The notes beneath the pieces are model-generated. The model made no database searches. It was not told the DNA's origin and worked only from the letters and a program-made list of their open reading frames with translations. DNA of 64,000 bases from Cobetia amphilecti (GTDB lineage Bacteria; Pseudomonadota; Gammaproteobacteria; Pseudomonadales; Halomonadaceae): positions 4,030,001-4,094,000 of the forward strand of contig NZ_CP084115.1 of assembly GCF_020217465.1 (NCBI RefSeq), read 5' to 3'. Shown here one piece after another: positions 10,048 through 18,661 of the stretch. How positions within the stretch are numbered: position 1 is the first letter of the stretch; each line of letters starts with the position of its first letter. The position numbers and the translations under genes were made by a program.

Positions 10048-11454
10048 TTAGACGCTGTAGTACATGTCGAATTCGAGCGGGTGAGTCGCCATGCGCAGGC
10101 GCTGGACGTCTTCGCCCTTCAGCTCGAGGTAGGCATCGATCATGTCGTCGGTGAAGACGCCGCCCTGGGTCAGGAACTCACGATCGCCGTCCAGCGCGGT
10201 CAGGGCCTGTTCGAGGCTCTCGGCCACGGTCGGGATGGACTTGGCTTCTTCGGCCGGCAGGTCGTAGAGGTTCTTGTCCATCGCGTCGCCCGGGTGGATC
10301 TTGTTCTTGATACCGTCAATACCGGCCATCAGCATCGCGGAGAACGCCAGGTACGGGTTAGCCGTCGGATCCGGGAAACGCGCCTCGACACGCTTGCCTT
10401 TCGGGCTGGCGGTGTACGGGATACGGATGGAAGCGGAACGGTTGCGGGCAGAGTAGGCCAGCATGACCGGCGCTTCGAAGCCCGGCACCAGACGCTTGTA
10501 GGAGTTGGTGGACGCATTGGTGAAGGCGTTCAGGGCACGAGCGTGCTTGATGATGCCGCCAATGTAGTAGAGGGCCATTTCGGACAGACCCGCGTACTCG
10601 TCACCGGCGAACTGGTTGTCGCCATCCTTCCAGAAGGACTGGTGAACGTGCATGCCGGAACCGTTGTCACCGACCAGCGGCTTGGGCATGAAGGTCGCGG
10701 ACTTGCCGTAGGCGTGAGCCACGTTGTGGATCACGTACTTGAGTTCCTGAACCTCATCGGCCTTCTTGACCAGGGTGTTGAACTTGACGCCGATCTCGTT
10801 CTGGCCGGCGTTCGCCACTTCGTGGTGGTGAACTTCGACTTCCTGACCGATGGCTTCCAGGGTGTTGCACATGGCAGCACGGATATCGTGGAAGCTGTCG
10901 ATCGGCGGGACCGGGAAGTAGCCGCCCTTCAGACGCGGACGGTGACCCAGGTTGCCGCCTTCCGGCGTGGAATCGGTCGCCCAGGCACCTTCTTCGGAAG
11001 AGATCTTGAACATGGAACCGTTCATCTCGTTCTTCCAGTGCACTTCGTCGAAGATGAAGAATTCCGGCTCCGGACCGAAGAAGGCGGTGTCGCCCAGACC
11101 GGTGGACTTCAGGAATTCCTCGGCACGCTTGGCGACGGAACGCGGGTCGCGCTCATAGCCCTGCATGGTGGCCGGCTCGATGACGTCACAGCGCAGCACC
11201 AGGGTGGTGTCTTCGGTGAACGGGTCGAGGAAGGCAGTGCCGTCGTCCGGCATCAGGATCATGTCGGATTCGTTGATGCCCTTCCAACCTTCGATGGAGG
11301 AACCATCGAACATCTGGCCGTTCTCGAAGAATTCCTCATCCACTGTACGCGCCGGGATGGAGACGTGCTGCTCCTTGCCCTTGGTGTCGGTGAAGCGCAG
11401 ATCAACCCACTTGACTTCGTGTTCTTCAATCAGGGCAAGTGTCTTCTCAGCCAT
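10048..11454 (-). CDS. glnA: Type I glutamine synthetase
   Basis: 468 residues, the standard length of dodecameric bacterial GSI-beta. It makes glutamine from glutamate, ammonia and ATP. Signatures include '[21 protein letters not shown]' (beta-grasp), '[11 protein letters not shown]' (metal ligands), '[15 protein letters not shown]' (ATP/glutamate site) and '[11 protein letters not shown]' with the Tyr adenylylated by GlnE. GGAGAATTACC precedes the ATG. A sigma54 promoter and an NtrC site lie upstream, so it should be induced when nitrogen is scarce. Confidence 0.98.
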   Translation of the reverse strand: MAEKTLALIEEHEVKWVDLRFTDTKGKEQHVSIPARTVDEEFFENGQMFDGSSIEGWKGINESDMILMPDDGTAFLDPFTEDTTLVLRCDVIEPATMQGYERDPRSVAKRAEEFLKSTGLGDTAFFGPEPEFFIFDEVHWKNEMNGSMFKISSEEGAWATDSTPEGGNLGHRPRLKGGYFPVPPIDSFHDIRAAMCNTLEAIGQEVEVHHHEVANAGQNEIGVKFNTLVKKADEVQELKYVIHNVAHAYGKSATFMPKPLVGDNGSGMHVHQSFWKDGDNQFAGDEYAGLSEMALYYIGGIIKHARALNAFTNASTNSYKRLVPGFEAPVMLAYSARNRSASIRIPYTASPKGKRVEARFPDPTANPYLAFSAMLMAGIDGIKNKIHPGDAMDKNLYDLPAEEAKSIPTVAESLEQALTALDGDREFLTQGGVFTDDMIDAYLELKGEDVQRLRMATHPLEFDMYYSV

Positions 11455-11590
11455 GGTAATTCTCCGATGGAGCCGGCGGCTCTGGTTACAGTTGGTGTCA
11501 GCGTTGTCTGGGGTTATTGCTCTATTTTGTAAGCCTTTTCTCTCATGGTCGGCGTCGTTATGCCAGCCATCAGACAGGATGCTCTAACAA

Positions 11591-11606
11591 TGCAGCGAGC
11601 GTGCCA
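11591..11606 (-). promoter_or_regulatory. Sigma54 promoter of glnA
   Basis: On the minus strand the sequence reads TGGCAC-GCTCG-CTGCA, against the sigma54 consensus TGGCAC-N5-TTGCA. The GG and GC doublets are separated by exactly 10 bases. The predicted start of transcription is near 11580, giving a ~125-nt leader before glnA. Confidence 0.85.
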
Positions 11607-11760
11607 GAATGGCGCACGCCGCAGCGCTAATTTCAGTAAGTTAATGAATATGCTGAAAAAAAACACCACCATCTTCATGCATGCAGCACGAAAACCCGAC
11701 CAGAGATGGGCCGACAAGGTGCAAAAATTCTTGCCGCGCAGTGCAGATTCATCATTTGAG

Positions 11761-11795
11761 TGCACCAAAAAACGCCATTGCTCCACATTGGTGCA
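11761..11795. promoter_or_regulatory. NtrC enhancer sites of glnA
   Basis: TGCTCC-ACATT-GGTGCA at 11779-11795 matches the NtrC consensus with one mismatch. A second half site TGCACC starts at 11761. They lie ~155-190 bp upstream of the sigma54 promoter, the usual enhancer distance. Confidence 0.75.
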
Positions 11796-12031
11796 AAACA
11801 CTGAATCCCGGGGATTTCTCCGCTCACACCCGATGATCACGTCAGCATCACATTGCGGTCATTTCTTTCTTTCATCCTCATGTTTGCCTCGACTCACAAG
11901 TTTTTTTCATCCGCGACAAGGGCGCGGAAAAGACTTGAGAGACAACCATTTGGGCACTTCAGGCCAATTGAAGGCACTCGCTGACTCGCCTCGTGAATGC
12001 ACGATGCTGGCAGGAGGCATGCCATGCCCCC

Positions 12032-12037
12032 TATAAT
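12032..12037 (+). promoter_or_regulatory. Possible -10 element for typA
   Basis: A perfect TATAAT lies 60 bases before the typA start, but no good -35 hexamer is found at 16-18 bp upstream. The call rests on the -10 alone. Confidence 0.4.
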
Positions 12038-12096
12038 GCGCCCCAAATCACAAGCGCCCGGTACGCGAGCGCCCATTTTCCGCACAGGTTCCCGTC

Positions 12097-13905
12097 GTGA
12101 TCGAGAAACTTCGCAACATAGCCATCATCGCCCACGTTGACCACGGTAAAACTACCCTGGTCGACAAGCTCCTGAGTCAGTCTGGCACCCTGGACCGCAA
12201 GGCCGAGGGTCAGGAACGCATCATGGATTCCAACGACCAGGAAAAAGAGCGCGGCATCACCATTCTCGCGAAGAACACCGCGATCCAGTGGAACGACTAC
12301 CACATCAACATCGTGGATACCCCTGGGCACGCTGACTTCGGTGGCGAAGTCGAGCGCGTGATGTCCATGGTCGATTCCGTGCTGCTGCTGGTCGATGCCG
12401 TCGATGGCCCGATGCCGCAGACTCGCTTCGTGACCCAGAAGGCATTCGCCCAGGGCCTGAAGCCGATCGTCGTCGTCAACAAGATCGACCGTCCGGGCTC
12501 TCGTCCTGACTGGGTCGTTGACCAGATCTTCGATCTGTTCGACAACCTGGGCGCGACTGACGAGCAGCTCGACTTCCCGATCATCTACTGCTCTGCCCTG
12601 AACGGCATTGCCGGTATGGATCCGGAAGACCTGAAAGACACCATGGACCCGATGTTCCAGTCCATCGTCGACATCGTCGAGCCGCCGAAGGTCGAGCTGG
12701 ACGGTCCGTTCCAGATGCAGATCTCCGCACTGGACTACAACAGCTACGTCGGCGTCATCGGTCTGGGTCGCATCAAGCGCGGCGCCGTCAGCCCGGGTCA
12801 GCAGGTTTCCATCATCACCAAGGAAGGCGCTGTCCGTAAGGGCAAGATCGGCCAGGTCATGACTCACATGGGTCTGGACCGCGTGCAGACCGACAAGGCG
12901 ACTGCCGGCGACATCGTCTGCATCACCGGTATCGAGAACCTCGCGATCTCCGACACCATCTGCGACACCGCCACTGTCGAGGCGCTGCCGCCGCTGACCG
13001 TCGATGAGCCGACCGTCTCCATGACCTTCCAGGTCAATGACTCTCCGTTCGCCGGTCAGGACGGCAAGTTCGTCACCAGCCGCAACATCCGTGAGCGTCT
13101 GGACCAGGAACTGATCCACAACGTCGCACTGCGCGTCGAACAGGGCGAGACTCCGGAGAAGTTCGTCGTCTCCGGTCGTGGTGAGCTTCACCTCTCCGTT
13201 CTGATCGAATCCATGCGTCGTGAAGGCTTCGAGCTGGCCGTGGGCCGTCCGGAAGTGATCATCAAGGAAATCGACGGCAAGAAGCAGGAGCCGTACGAAG
13301 AAGTCATCATCGACTGTGAAGAGCAGCACCAGGGCTCCATCATGGAAGAGCTGGGCTACCGCAAGGGCGAGCTGACCAACATGAACCCGGATGGCAAGGG
13401 TCGTGTGCGTCTGGACTTCATCATCCCGTCTCGCGGTCTGATCGGCTTCCGTGGTCAGTTCCTGACCCTGACCTCCGGTACCGGCATCCTGACCAGCCGC
13501 TTCGATCACTACGGTGATCTGAAGGAAGGCGCAGGCGTCGAGCGTCGCAACGGCGTCATGATCTCCATGGTGCCGGGCAAGGCGCTGTCCTACGCCCTGT
13601 ACACCCTGCAGGAACGTGGCAAGCTGATCATCGGTCACGGTACCGAAGTCTATGAAGGCATGCTGGTCGGTATCCACAACCGCGCCAACGACCTGGTCGT
13701 GAACCCGACCAAGGCCAAGAAGCTCGATAACATGCGTTCTACCGGCAACGATGAAAACATCGTGCTGACGCCGCCGATTCGCTTCACCCTGGAACAGGCG
13801 ATCGAGTTCCTGGATTCCGATGAGCTGGTGGAAGTCACTCCGCTGCACATCCGTATCCGCAAGAAGTACCTGAAAGAGAACGAGCGCAAGCGCGCCAGCA
13901 AGTAA
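12097..13905 (+). CDS. typA: Translational GTPase TypA/BipA
   Basis: 602 residues starting at GTG (12097); the product begins with the conserved '[26 protein letters not shown]'. The G1 motif is AHVDHGKT, G3 is DTPGHADF and G4 is NKID. EF-G-like domains II, III and V and the BipA-specific C-terminal domain follow. BipA binds 70S ribosomes and aids 50S assembly, stress growth and low-temperature growth. The length matches E. coli BipA closely. Two strong hairpins follow the gene. Confidence 0.97.
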   Translation: MIEKLRNIAIIAHVDHGKTTLVDKLLSQSGTLDRKAEGQERIMDSNDQEKERGITILAKNTAIQWNDYHINIVDTPGHADFGGEVERVMSMVDSVLLLVDAVDGPMPQTRFVTQKAFAQGLKPIVVVNKIDRPGSRPDWVVDQIFDLFDNLGATDEQLDFPIIYCSALNGIAGMDPEDLKDTMDPMFQSIVDIVEPPKVELDGPFQMQISALDYNSYVGVIGLGRIKRGAVSPGQQVSIITKEGAVRKGKIGQVMTHMGLDRVQTDKATAGDIVCITGIENLAISDTICDTATVEALPPLTVDEPTVSMTFQVNDSPFAGQDGKFVTSRNIRERLDQELIHNVALRVEQGETPEKFVVSGRGELHLSVLIESMRREGFELAVGRPEVIIKEIDGKKQEPYEEVIIDCEEQHQGSIMEELGYRKGELTNMNPDGKGRVRLDFIIPSRGLIGFRGQFLTLTSGTGILTSRFDHYGDLKEGAGVERRNGVMISMVPGKALSYALYTLQERGKLIIGHGTEVYEGMLVGIHNRANDLVVNPTKAKKLDNMRSTGNDENIVLTPPIRFTLEQAIEFLDSDELVEVTPLHIRIRKKYLKENERKRASK

Positions 13906-13918
13906 GCTGGCCCAGCCA

Positions 13919-13942
13919 GCCCCCTGCCTGATGGCAGGGGGC
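13919..13942 (+). terminator. First hairpin after typA
   Basis: A perfect 10-bp stem (13919-13928 with 13933-13942) with a TGAT loop lies 13 bases after the stop. It lacks a T tract and precedes the larger terminator. Confidence 0.55.
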
Positions 13943-13945
13943 ATC

Positions 13946-14002
13946 GTGCTCAAACGCAAAAGACCCGCCAACTCGGCGGGTCTTTTGCGTTTGAGCACTT
14001 TT
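13946..14002 (+). terminator. typA terminator with 24-bp perfect stem
   Basis: Bases 13946-13969 and 13975-13998 form a perfect 24-bp inverted repeat around a 5-nt loop, followed by TTTT. The stem contains internal A and T runs on both strands, so it could work in both directions. Confidence 0.85.
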
Positions 14003-14555
14003 CGCTGTTGCCGCAAAGGGCAGCATGACCATCTCTCTAATACTTATGAATGTCATTGCAGGAAGTGCGTCGCTATTAGGGCTCGCAAAATAAGGGAACT
14101 TTGCGCGATACCTTGGCCTGAGGCATCTCTAACACTTAAATGAGGGTTATATGAGGCATATTCGTGTTGCGCATATAGTGTCTTCATTCAGAGCATGCCA
14201 CACGCGGCCAACGCCCCTGCGCAACGTAATGTCTTGATCTATTGATAGCGCGCAATCACACGTCACCGAGCGAGGATAAATCGTCGAATTCTAATGATGC
14301 GTCGCGTTTGGACGACGCCAAAACGAGACGTCGATGCGCAGTCACTAGGGTCAACGCAACGGAGCAGGTATCTTCTGCCGGAGCTTTCTTTATGCATATC
14401 CTGCAGTTAACGAAGACTTGTTCGCCACACGCCACCCGGAGCAGGGTCCTCTTACCGATCCTCGTGAGCACTCGCCATGTGTCGCCATTGCCAAGCCCGG
14501 TGTGTGCAATGCGTCACGAATACGCTCCAGAAGACCCGTATGAAAGGATTCAGCA
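14003..14555. other. AT-richer gap without a recognisable gene
   Basis: About 550 bases, visibly less GC-rich than the flanks. A 105-codon frame at 14242-14559 has no recognisable domain and overlaps the next gene's start. A 6-bp inverted repeat (GCGTCG 14299-14304, CGACGC 14313-14318) is the only palindrome of note. It may hold the operator and promoter of the WYL regulator, or remnants of a lost gene. Confidence 0.5.
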
Positions 14556-15446
14556 ATGAGCATCAAGCAACGCCTCGAAGTCCTGCCATGGGACACGCTG
14601 GCGCGTTACCGCCTGATCGAGATCATCGCCTTGTGGGAGGGGCGAGTCACTTCGCGCCATCTGGGCAACGCCTTCGGTATCGCCAGACAACAAGCCTCGC
14701 GCGTCATGAAGACCTACCGCGAGACGGTCGCCGAGAACAATCTCGAGTATGACCCCGTCATCAAGGGCTACCGTCCGTCGGCGAATTTCTGCCCCATGCT
14801 GACGCGGGGTGAGGTCGATGAATACCTGCAATTGCTGGGCAATCACGACAATCTGAATCCGCATTTCACCGGGTTGGGGCTAGGCCAGGCAAACACCGAG
14901 GCCCTGCGCCTGCCGTCACGCAGCGCCAGTCCGCCGGTGGTCAGGGCCTTGATCGAAGCCGCCAGTCAGGGCGCGCGTCTCGAGGTGACCTATGCCTCTC
15001 TCAACTCCCCCCAGGGGGAGGAGCGCATCCTGTGTCCGCATACGCTGGTCTACGCCGCTGGCCGCTGGCATGTGCGCGCCTTCTGCGAGAAGAACCGGGC
15101 TTTTCGTGACTTCGTGCTGTCTCGATTCCGCGCGGTGCCGGAGCTGTTCGGTGAAGTCCTCGAGGGCAGCCAGCGCGAGTGCGATGAAGGCTGGGAGACG
15201 CGAGTCACCTTGAAGCTGGGCGCCGACCCGCGCCTGACGCCCGCCGAGCGCGGCCTGATAGAGCAGGACCACGGCATGGTGGATGGCGAGCTGCACCTGC
15301 CGACACGCGGCGCTCTGGTGCAGTACGTCCTGCGCGAGCTGGGCATCAATCCGGACCATCTGGAAGAGTCTCCGCGCGCCCAGCAGCTGGTCGTGCTCAA
15401 TCGCGACGAGATCACTGACTGGCTGTTCGCCAGCTCCAGCGCCTGA
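14556..15446 (+). CDS. WYL-domain transcriptional regulator, BrxR/CapW-like
   Basis: 296 residues. The N-terminal winged helix (1-70) reads 'RLIEIIALWEGRVTSRHLGNAFGIARQQASRVMKTYRE', then 'EYDPVIKGYRPS', a motif typical of BrxR/CapW regulators. The WYL domain (~125-205) contains 'LEVTYASLNSPQGEERILCPHTLVYAAGRWHVRAFC' and 'FRDFVLSRF'. A C-terminal WCX-like extension runs to residue 290. In this family WYL senses a nucleic-acid-type ligand and the wHTH represses phage-defence operons. Here no BREX or CBASS genes are adjacent, so it is an orphan. Family membership is judged from motifs; its target is unknown. Confidence 0.8.
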   Translation: MSIKQRLEVLPWDTLARYRLIEIIALWEGRVTSRHLGNAFGIARQQASRVMKTYRETVAENNLEYDPVIKGYRPSANFCPMLTRGEVDEYLQLLGNHDNLNPHFTGLGLGQANTEALRLPSRSASPPVVRALIEAASQGARLEVTYASLNSPQGEERILCPHTLVYAAGRWHVRAFCEKNRAFRDFVLSRFRAVPELFGEVLEGSQRECDEGWETRVTLKLGADPRLTPAERGLIEQDHGMVDGELHLPTRGALVQYVLRELGINPDHLEESPRAQQLVVLNRDEITDWLFASSSA

Positions 15447-15548
15447 CGCGGGAGTGAGCGGGTCTGTCCTCGCGCTGGCCTCAGTTGCCTGAATGGGCTA
15501 TCCATCGCCGAGCGAAGTTTATATGATGACTTCTGCACACAGTCCTTC

Positions 15549-15576
15549 GCCCTTCCCGGCGGAGGGCTGTTTTTTT
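15549..15576 (+). terminator. Hairpin with T7 tract before rnk
   Basis: A short GC stem (GCCCT 15549-15553 with AGGGC 15563-15567) is followed by a run of seven T residues (15570-15576). It is 57 bases upstream of rnk and 103 bases after the WYL gene stop. It could terminate the WYL transcript or attenuate rnk. Confidence 0.55.
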
Positions 15577-15633
15577 GGTGTCCAGCAAGGCCTTGCTCGC
15601 AAGGGGCTGACACCACGACTGACAGGAGGTCTC

Positions 15634-16047
15634 ATGGCCACACTTCCCTCGATCATCATCAATCGCCTGGACGCCGAACGCCTCGAGCGCCTGATTGATC
15701 GCGTTGCCGCCGCCGACCGTCAGGTGGCAGAACAGCTTGAGGACGAGCTGGAGCGCGGCGAGGTCGTCGAGCCTCACGAGGTGCCCGCCGATATCGTCAG
15801 CATGAACAGCCGCGTGGAGTTCACGGACCTGACCCGCCAGCAGACTCTGGTGCGCACGCTGGTCTATCCGCATGCGCTGCCCGGCCAGCAGGACGGCCTG
15901 TCGGTGCTGGCGCCACTGGGGGCTGCCCTGCTCGGCCTCAAGGTCGGCAGCCTCATCGAGTGGCGGCTGCCGGATGGCAGCCTGCACGAGGTGCGTATCG
16001 AGGCGCTGCATTACCAGCCGGAAAGCGCCGGCGACCTGCACCGCTGA
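15634..16047 (+). CDS. rnk: Regulator of nucleoside diphosphate kinase Rnk
   Basis: 137 residues from the ATG at 15634, preceded by AGGAGG. The upstream open frame is ignored because similarity begins at 'MATLPSIIINRLDAERLERLI'. An N-terminal coiled-coil-like helix leads to a GreA/GreB C-terminal FKBP-like domain with 'TLVYPHALPGQQDGLSVLAPLGAALLGLKVG' and 'RVEAL'-type ending. Rnk binds RNA polymerase weakly, and affects Ndk levels and alginate synthesis in Pseudomonas. The length matches the E. coli protein. Confidence 0.9.
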   Translation: MATLPSIIINRLDAERLERLIDRVAAADRQVAEQLEDELERGEVVEPHEVPADIVSMNSRVEFTDLTRQQTLVRTLVYPHALPGQQDGLSVLAPLGAALLGLKVGSLIEWRLPDGSLHEVRIEALHYQPESAGDLHR

Positions 16048-16053
16048 CAGCGC

Positions 16054-17664
16054 CTAGCGCATCAGCAGGCGGCGGATAAGACCATGGATGGCGCGCGCAG
16101 TCGGCCCGTCGGCATAGGGCGGATACATCAGTCGCGCGCCATTCATGCGTCCCTTGGCGAAGATTCCCTTGGCCTTGCTGAGCGCCTGGAAGCCTTCCTT
16201 GCCATGATAATGGCCCATCCCCGACGGCCCGATACCGCCGAACGGCATGTCATCCTGCGCCACATGCAGCAGGGTGTCGTTCAGACACATTCCGCCCGCA
16301 TGCGTGCCCTCGGTGACCCGCTGCTGTTCGTGCTTGTCGTGGCCGAAGTAATACAGCGCCAGCGGCCGGGGCCGGGCGTTCACATAGGCCATCGCGACGG
16401 ATAGCGTATCCGCCGGTGCCTCCAGCAACGTGTCCTTCACACTCGTCTCGCCCTCCGCCTCATCCGCTGCCCCCGGATCCGCCAGGCCGACGATCGGCAG
16501 CAGCGGGCCGAAGATTTCCTCCTGCATCACGCGCATCTCATCCGTCACATCGAGCAACGCCAGCGGCGGCATCAGACGCTTCTCGACCAGCTCCGGGTCA
16601 TTCCAGTCGGGGCTGTCGACCAGAGGCCTGAGTGTCGCGCCCTTCGCCAGGGCGTCCTCGAGCACCTCTCGCAAGCGCTGGTACTGACGCTGATTGATGA
16701 TGCGCGAATAGTCCTGCGTCTCGCAGAAGCGCGGATAGAAGCGCTGGAAGGCCTCGCCCAGTGCCGTGACCAGCAGCGGGACCTGGTCCTCACTGCACAG
16801 CACGTAGTCCGGCGCGACGCAGGTCTGGCCGGCGTTCATGCCCTTGCCGAAGGCCAGCCGCCCCGCGGCTTCACGACGCTGCGACTCATCCGCCATCAGC
16901 TCACGCGACATGATCACCGGCGACTTGCCGCCCAGCTCCAGCGTCACGGGGGTCAGGTTGTCCGCCGCGGCGCGCATCACATGCTTGCCGACCGCCGTGC
17001 TGCCGGTGAACAGCAGGTGGTCGAAGGGCAAGGCCGAGAAGGCCGCCGCCACATCGGCCTCACCGATCACCACGGCCACCTGCACCTCATCGAAGGCATC
17101 GAGCAGCATCACGCGCAGCGCCTCGGCGGTCTCGGGGGTGAACTCGCTCATCTTGATCATCACCCGATTGCCGGCACTCAGGGCGCTGATCAAGGGGCCG
17201 ATCGCCAGATAGAGGGGATAGTTCCAGGGCACGATGATGCCGACCACGCCCAGCGGCTGATAGACGACGCGCGCAGAGGCCGGCTGGAAGGCGGCGCTGA
17301 CATGGCGCTTCGAAGGCTTCATCCAGCCCTTCAGGTGACGACGTGCATGACGAATGCCTTCGTAGCTCGGCACCAGTTCGGCCAGACGCGTCTCATGGGC
17401 GCTGCGGTGGCCGAAATCGGCGCTGATCGCCGCGATCAGGGCCTCCTCGTGTGACTTGAGCGCATCACGCAGCGAGGTCAGCCAGGCCTGGCGCTCGTCG
17501 GCGCTGGGCATCGGCGACAGGCCGTAGGCGGCGCGCTGGTCTTCCAGCAGCGCCTGCATGCGCGTGATTTCCCGGGCGGCAGCCTCGCTGCTCTCATTAG
17601 ACGAGCCAGCAGGCGAGACAACAGATTCAGGCGAAGCAGGATCAACAGGGGCGGCAGTCGTCAT
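16054..17664 (-). CDS. Coniferyl aldehyde dehydrogenase-type ALDH
   Basis: 536 residues from the ATG at 17664; the longer frame from 17715 lacks support. The aldehyde dehydrogenase fold shows 'GVVGIIVPWNYPLYLAIGPLISALSAGNRVMIKMSE' (NAD binding), 'FTGSTAVGKHVMRAAA', the catalytic Glu in 'VTLELGGKSPVI' and the catalytic Cys in 'NAGQTCVAPDYVLC'. This pattern fits the coniferyl aldehyde dehydrogenase (CalB-like) subfamily, which oxidises aromatic or aliphatic aldehydes with NAD(P)+. An acidic insert at about 408-425 (DPGAADEAEGE) is unusual. The real substrate is uncertain. Confidence 0.85.
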   Translation of the reverse strand: MTTAAPVDPASPESVVSPAGSSNESSEAAAREITRMQALLEDQRAAYGLSPMPSADERQAWLTSLRDALKSHEEALIAAISADFGHRSAHETRLAELVPSYEGIRHARRHLKGWMKPSKRHVSAAFQPASARVVYQPLGVVGIIVPWNYPLYLAIGPLISALSAGNRVMIKMSEFTPETAEALRVMLLDAFDEVQVAVVIGEADVAAAFSALPFDHLLFTGSTAVGKHVMRAAADNLTPVTLELGGKSPVIMSRELMADESQRREAAGRLAFGKGMNAGQTCVAPDYVLCSEDQVPLLVTALGEAFQRFYPRFCETQDYSRIINQRQYQRLREVLEDALAKGATLRPLVDSPDWNDPELVEKRLMPPLALLDVTDEMRVMQEEIFGPLLPIVGLADPGAADEAEGETSVKDTLLEAPADTLSVAMAYVNARPRPLALYYFGHDKHEQQRVTEGTHAGGMCLNDTLLHVAQDDMPFGGIGPSGMGHYHGKEGFQALSKAKGIFAKGRMNGARLMYPPYADGPTARAIHGLIRRLLMR

Positions 17665-17840
17665 GAGAACATCCAGTGAGGGCCGGCGAAGCCAGCAGCT
17701 AAGGCAGACAGCCACGAGTATGGCGTACTAGGCGACAGCGACCGGCGCGAAGAACCGCCAACGTGGCTCATCCCGTTTTAGAACACTCGTTTGATGACGT
17801 CAAAGAAAGTCGCCTGCGCCGCTGGTGCACGCCGCAATGC

Positions 17841-17875
17841 AAAAAGCCCCCGCACCGTGAGGTACGAGGGCTTTT
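17841..17875 (-). terminator. Terminator downstream of tRNA-Arg
   Basis: An imperfect stem of 13 pairs with two mismatches and a GTGA loop is followed by TTTTT on the minus strand, 41 bases after the tRNA 3' end. Confidence 0.75.
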
Positions 17876-17915
17876 CGGGTGTCGACCGGCAATGGCGCCG
17901 GTAACGGGAATTCGT

Positions 17916-17992
17916 TGGCGCGCCCAGCAGGATTTGAACCTGCGACCCCTGCCTTCGGAGGGCAGTACTCTATCCAGCTGAGCTATGGGCGC
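17916..17992 (-). tRNA. tRNA-Arg (anticodon CCG)
   Basis: 77 nt on the minus strand. The acceptor stem GCGCCCA pairs with TGGGCGC, followed by G and an encoded CCA. The D arm is AGCTCAGCTGGATAGAGT, the anticodon stem is CTGCC/GGCAG with loop CTCCGAA (anticodon CCG, reading CGG), and the T arm GCAGG-TTCAAAT-CCTGC is canonical. The neighbouring cytochrome gene is on the other strand, and no integrase lies beside the tRNA. Confidence 0.95.
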
Positions 17993-18136
17993 GCATGCCA
18001 GGGTTGCAGTGAACCGAGGCGCGCTTATGGTAACGTCTTGATTCTACGATGTCGAGATATCCCGCCAGCCACGCGGTTGCTGCGCCTCCGGCGAGCGCTA
18101 TACTGGCTCGATACACAGCCCCAAAAGGTGCACGCC

Positions 18137-18631
18137 ATGCAAGCTCGCCGGCCAGCTGCTTTTCCCCTCAAGCGCTCTTCCCTGTCACTCTCATTGAGCG
18201 CGATGCTGTTCAGCGTGCTTGTCAGCGCGTCCGCACAGGCCGCAGACAACTCCCGCGAGGCGATTGCCGAGCGACTCAAGCCGGTGGGCGAGCTATGCGT
18301 GAAGGGCGATGCCTGCGCCGGTGATGGCTCGGCAGCGAGCTCGCAGCCGGCGGACAGCGGCGCTGGTGGCCAAGCCAGTGCCGCCAGCGCGATAGACGGC
18401 GAGAAGGTCTACGGTGGCATCTGCATGGCCTGTCACACCACTGGCGCCGCCGGTGCCCCGCGCCTGGGCGAGGCCGGCGACTGGGAAGGCCGACTCTCCA
18501 AGGGCGACGAGACGCTCTACACCCACGCCATCGAAGGCTTCAATGCCATGCCGGCCAAGGGCGGCAACCCGGCGCTTTCCGATGAGGAAGTGAAGGCCGC
18601 GGTGGATTACCTGCTCGACTCCGTGCGCTGA
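18137..18631 (+). CDS. Cytochrome c5 family protein
   Basis: 164 residues from the ATG at 18137; the open frame to its left runs through the antisense of the tRNA and is not coding. A Sec signal peptide (1-36, '[20 protein letters not shown]') exports it to the periplasm. A flexible Ser/Ala/Gly-rich region spans ~65-90. The single haem c motif is 'CMACH', with the axial Met probably in '[19 protein letters not shown]', typical of c5 cytochromes. It carries electrons in respiration. A Cys pair at about 54 and 59 (VKGDAC region) may form a disulfide. Confidence 0.88.
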   Translation: MQARRPAAFPLKRSSLSLSLSAMLFSVLVSASAQAADNSREAIAERLKPVGELCVKGDACAGDGSAASSQPADSGAGGQASAASAIDGEKVYGGICMACHTTGAAGAPRLGEAGDWEGRLSKGDETLYTHAIEGFNAMPAKGGNPALSDEEVKAAVDYLLDSVR

Positions 18632-18661
18632 GTCTCAGCGCACAGTACCCGACAGTAAACA

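Noticed and set aside
9736-11532. 598-codon open frame opposite glnA
   Set aside because: Spans the glnA terminator and the antisense of glnA; no domain, no ribosome site.
12031-14016. 661-codon open frame on the minus strand opposite typA
   Set aside because: It is the antisense of a highly conserved GTPase gene; long shadow frames are expected in GC-rich codon usage, and the translation has no domain.
14242-14559. 105-codon frame before the WYL regulator
   Set aside because: No similarity that I recognise, polar composition, and overlap with the regulator start; kept only as part of a gap.
17916-17992. tRNA-Arg as an integration site for the defence island
   Set aside because: The island is 8 kb away, no integrase gene is present, and no duplicated tRNA 3' end was seen at 25.6 or 35.3 kb.
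17879-18136. N-terminal extension of the cytochrome c5 frame
   Set aside because: It translates the antisense of tRNA-Arg; the ATG at 18137 with its signal peptide is the real start.
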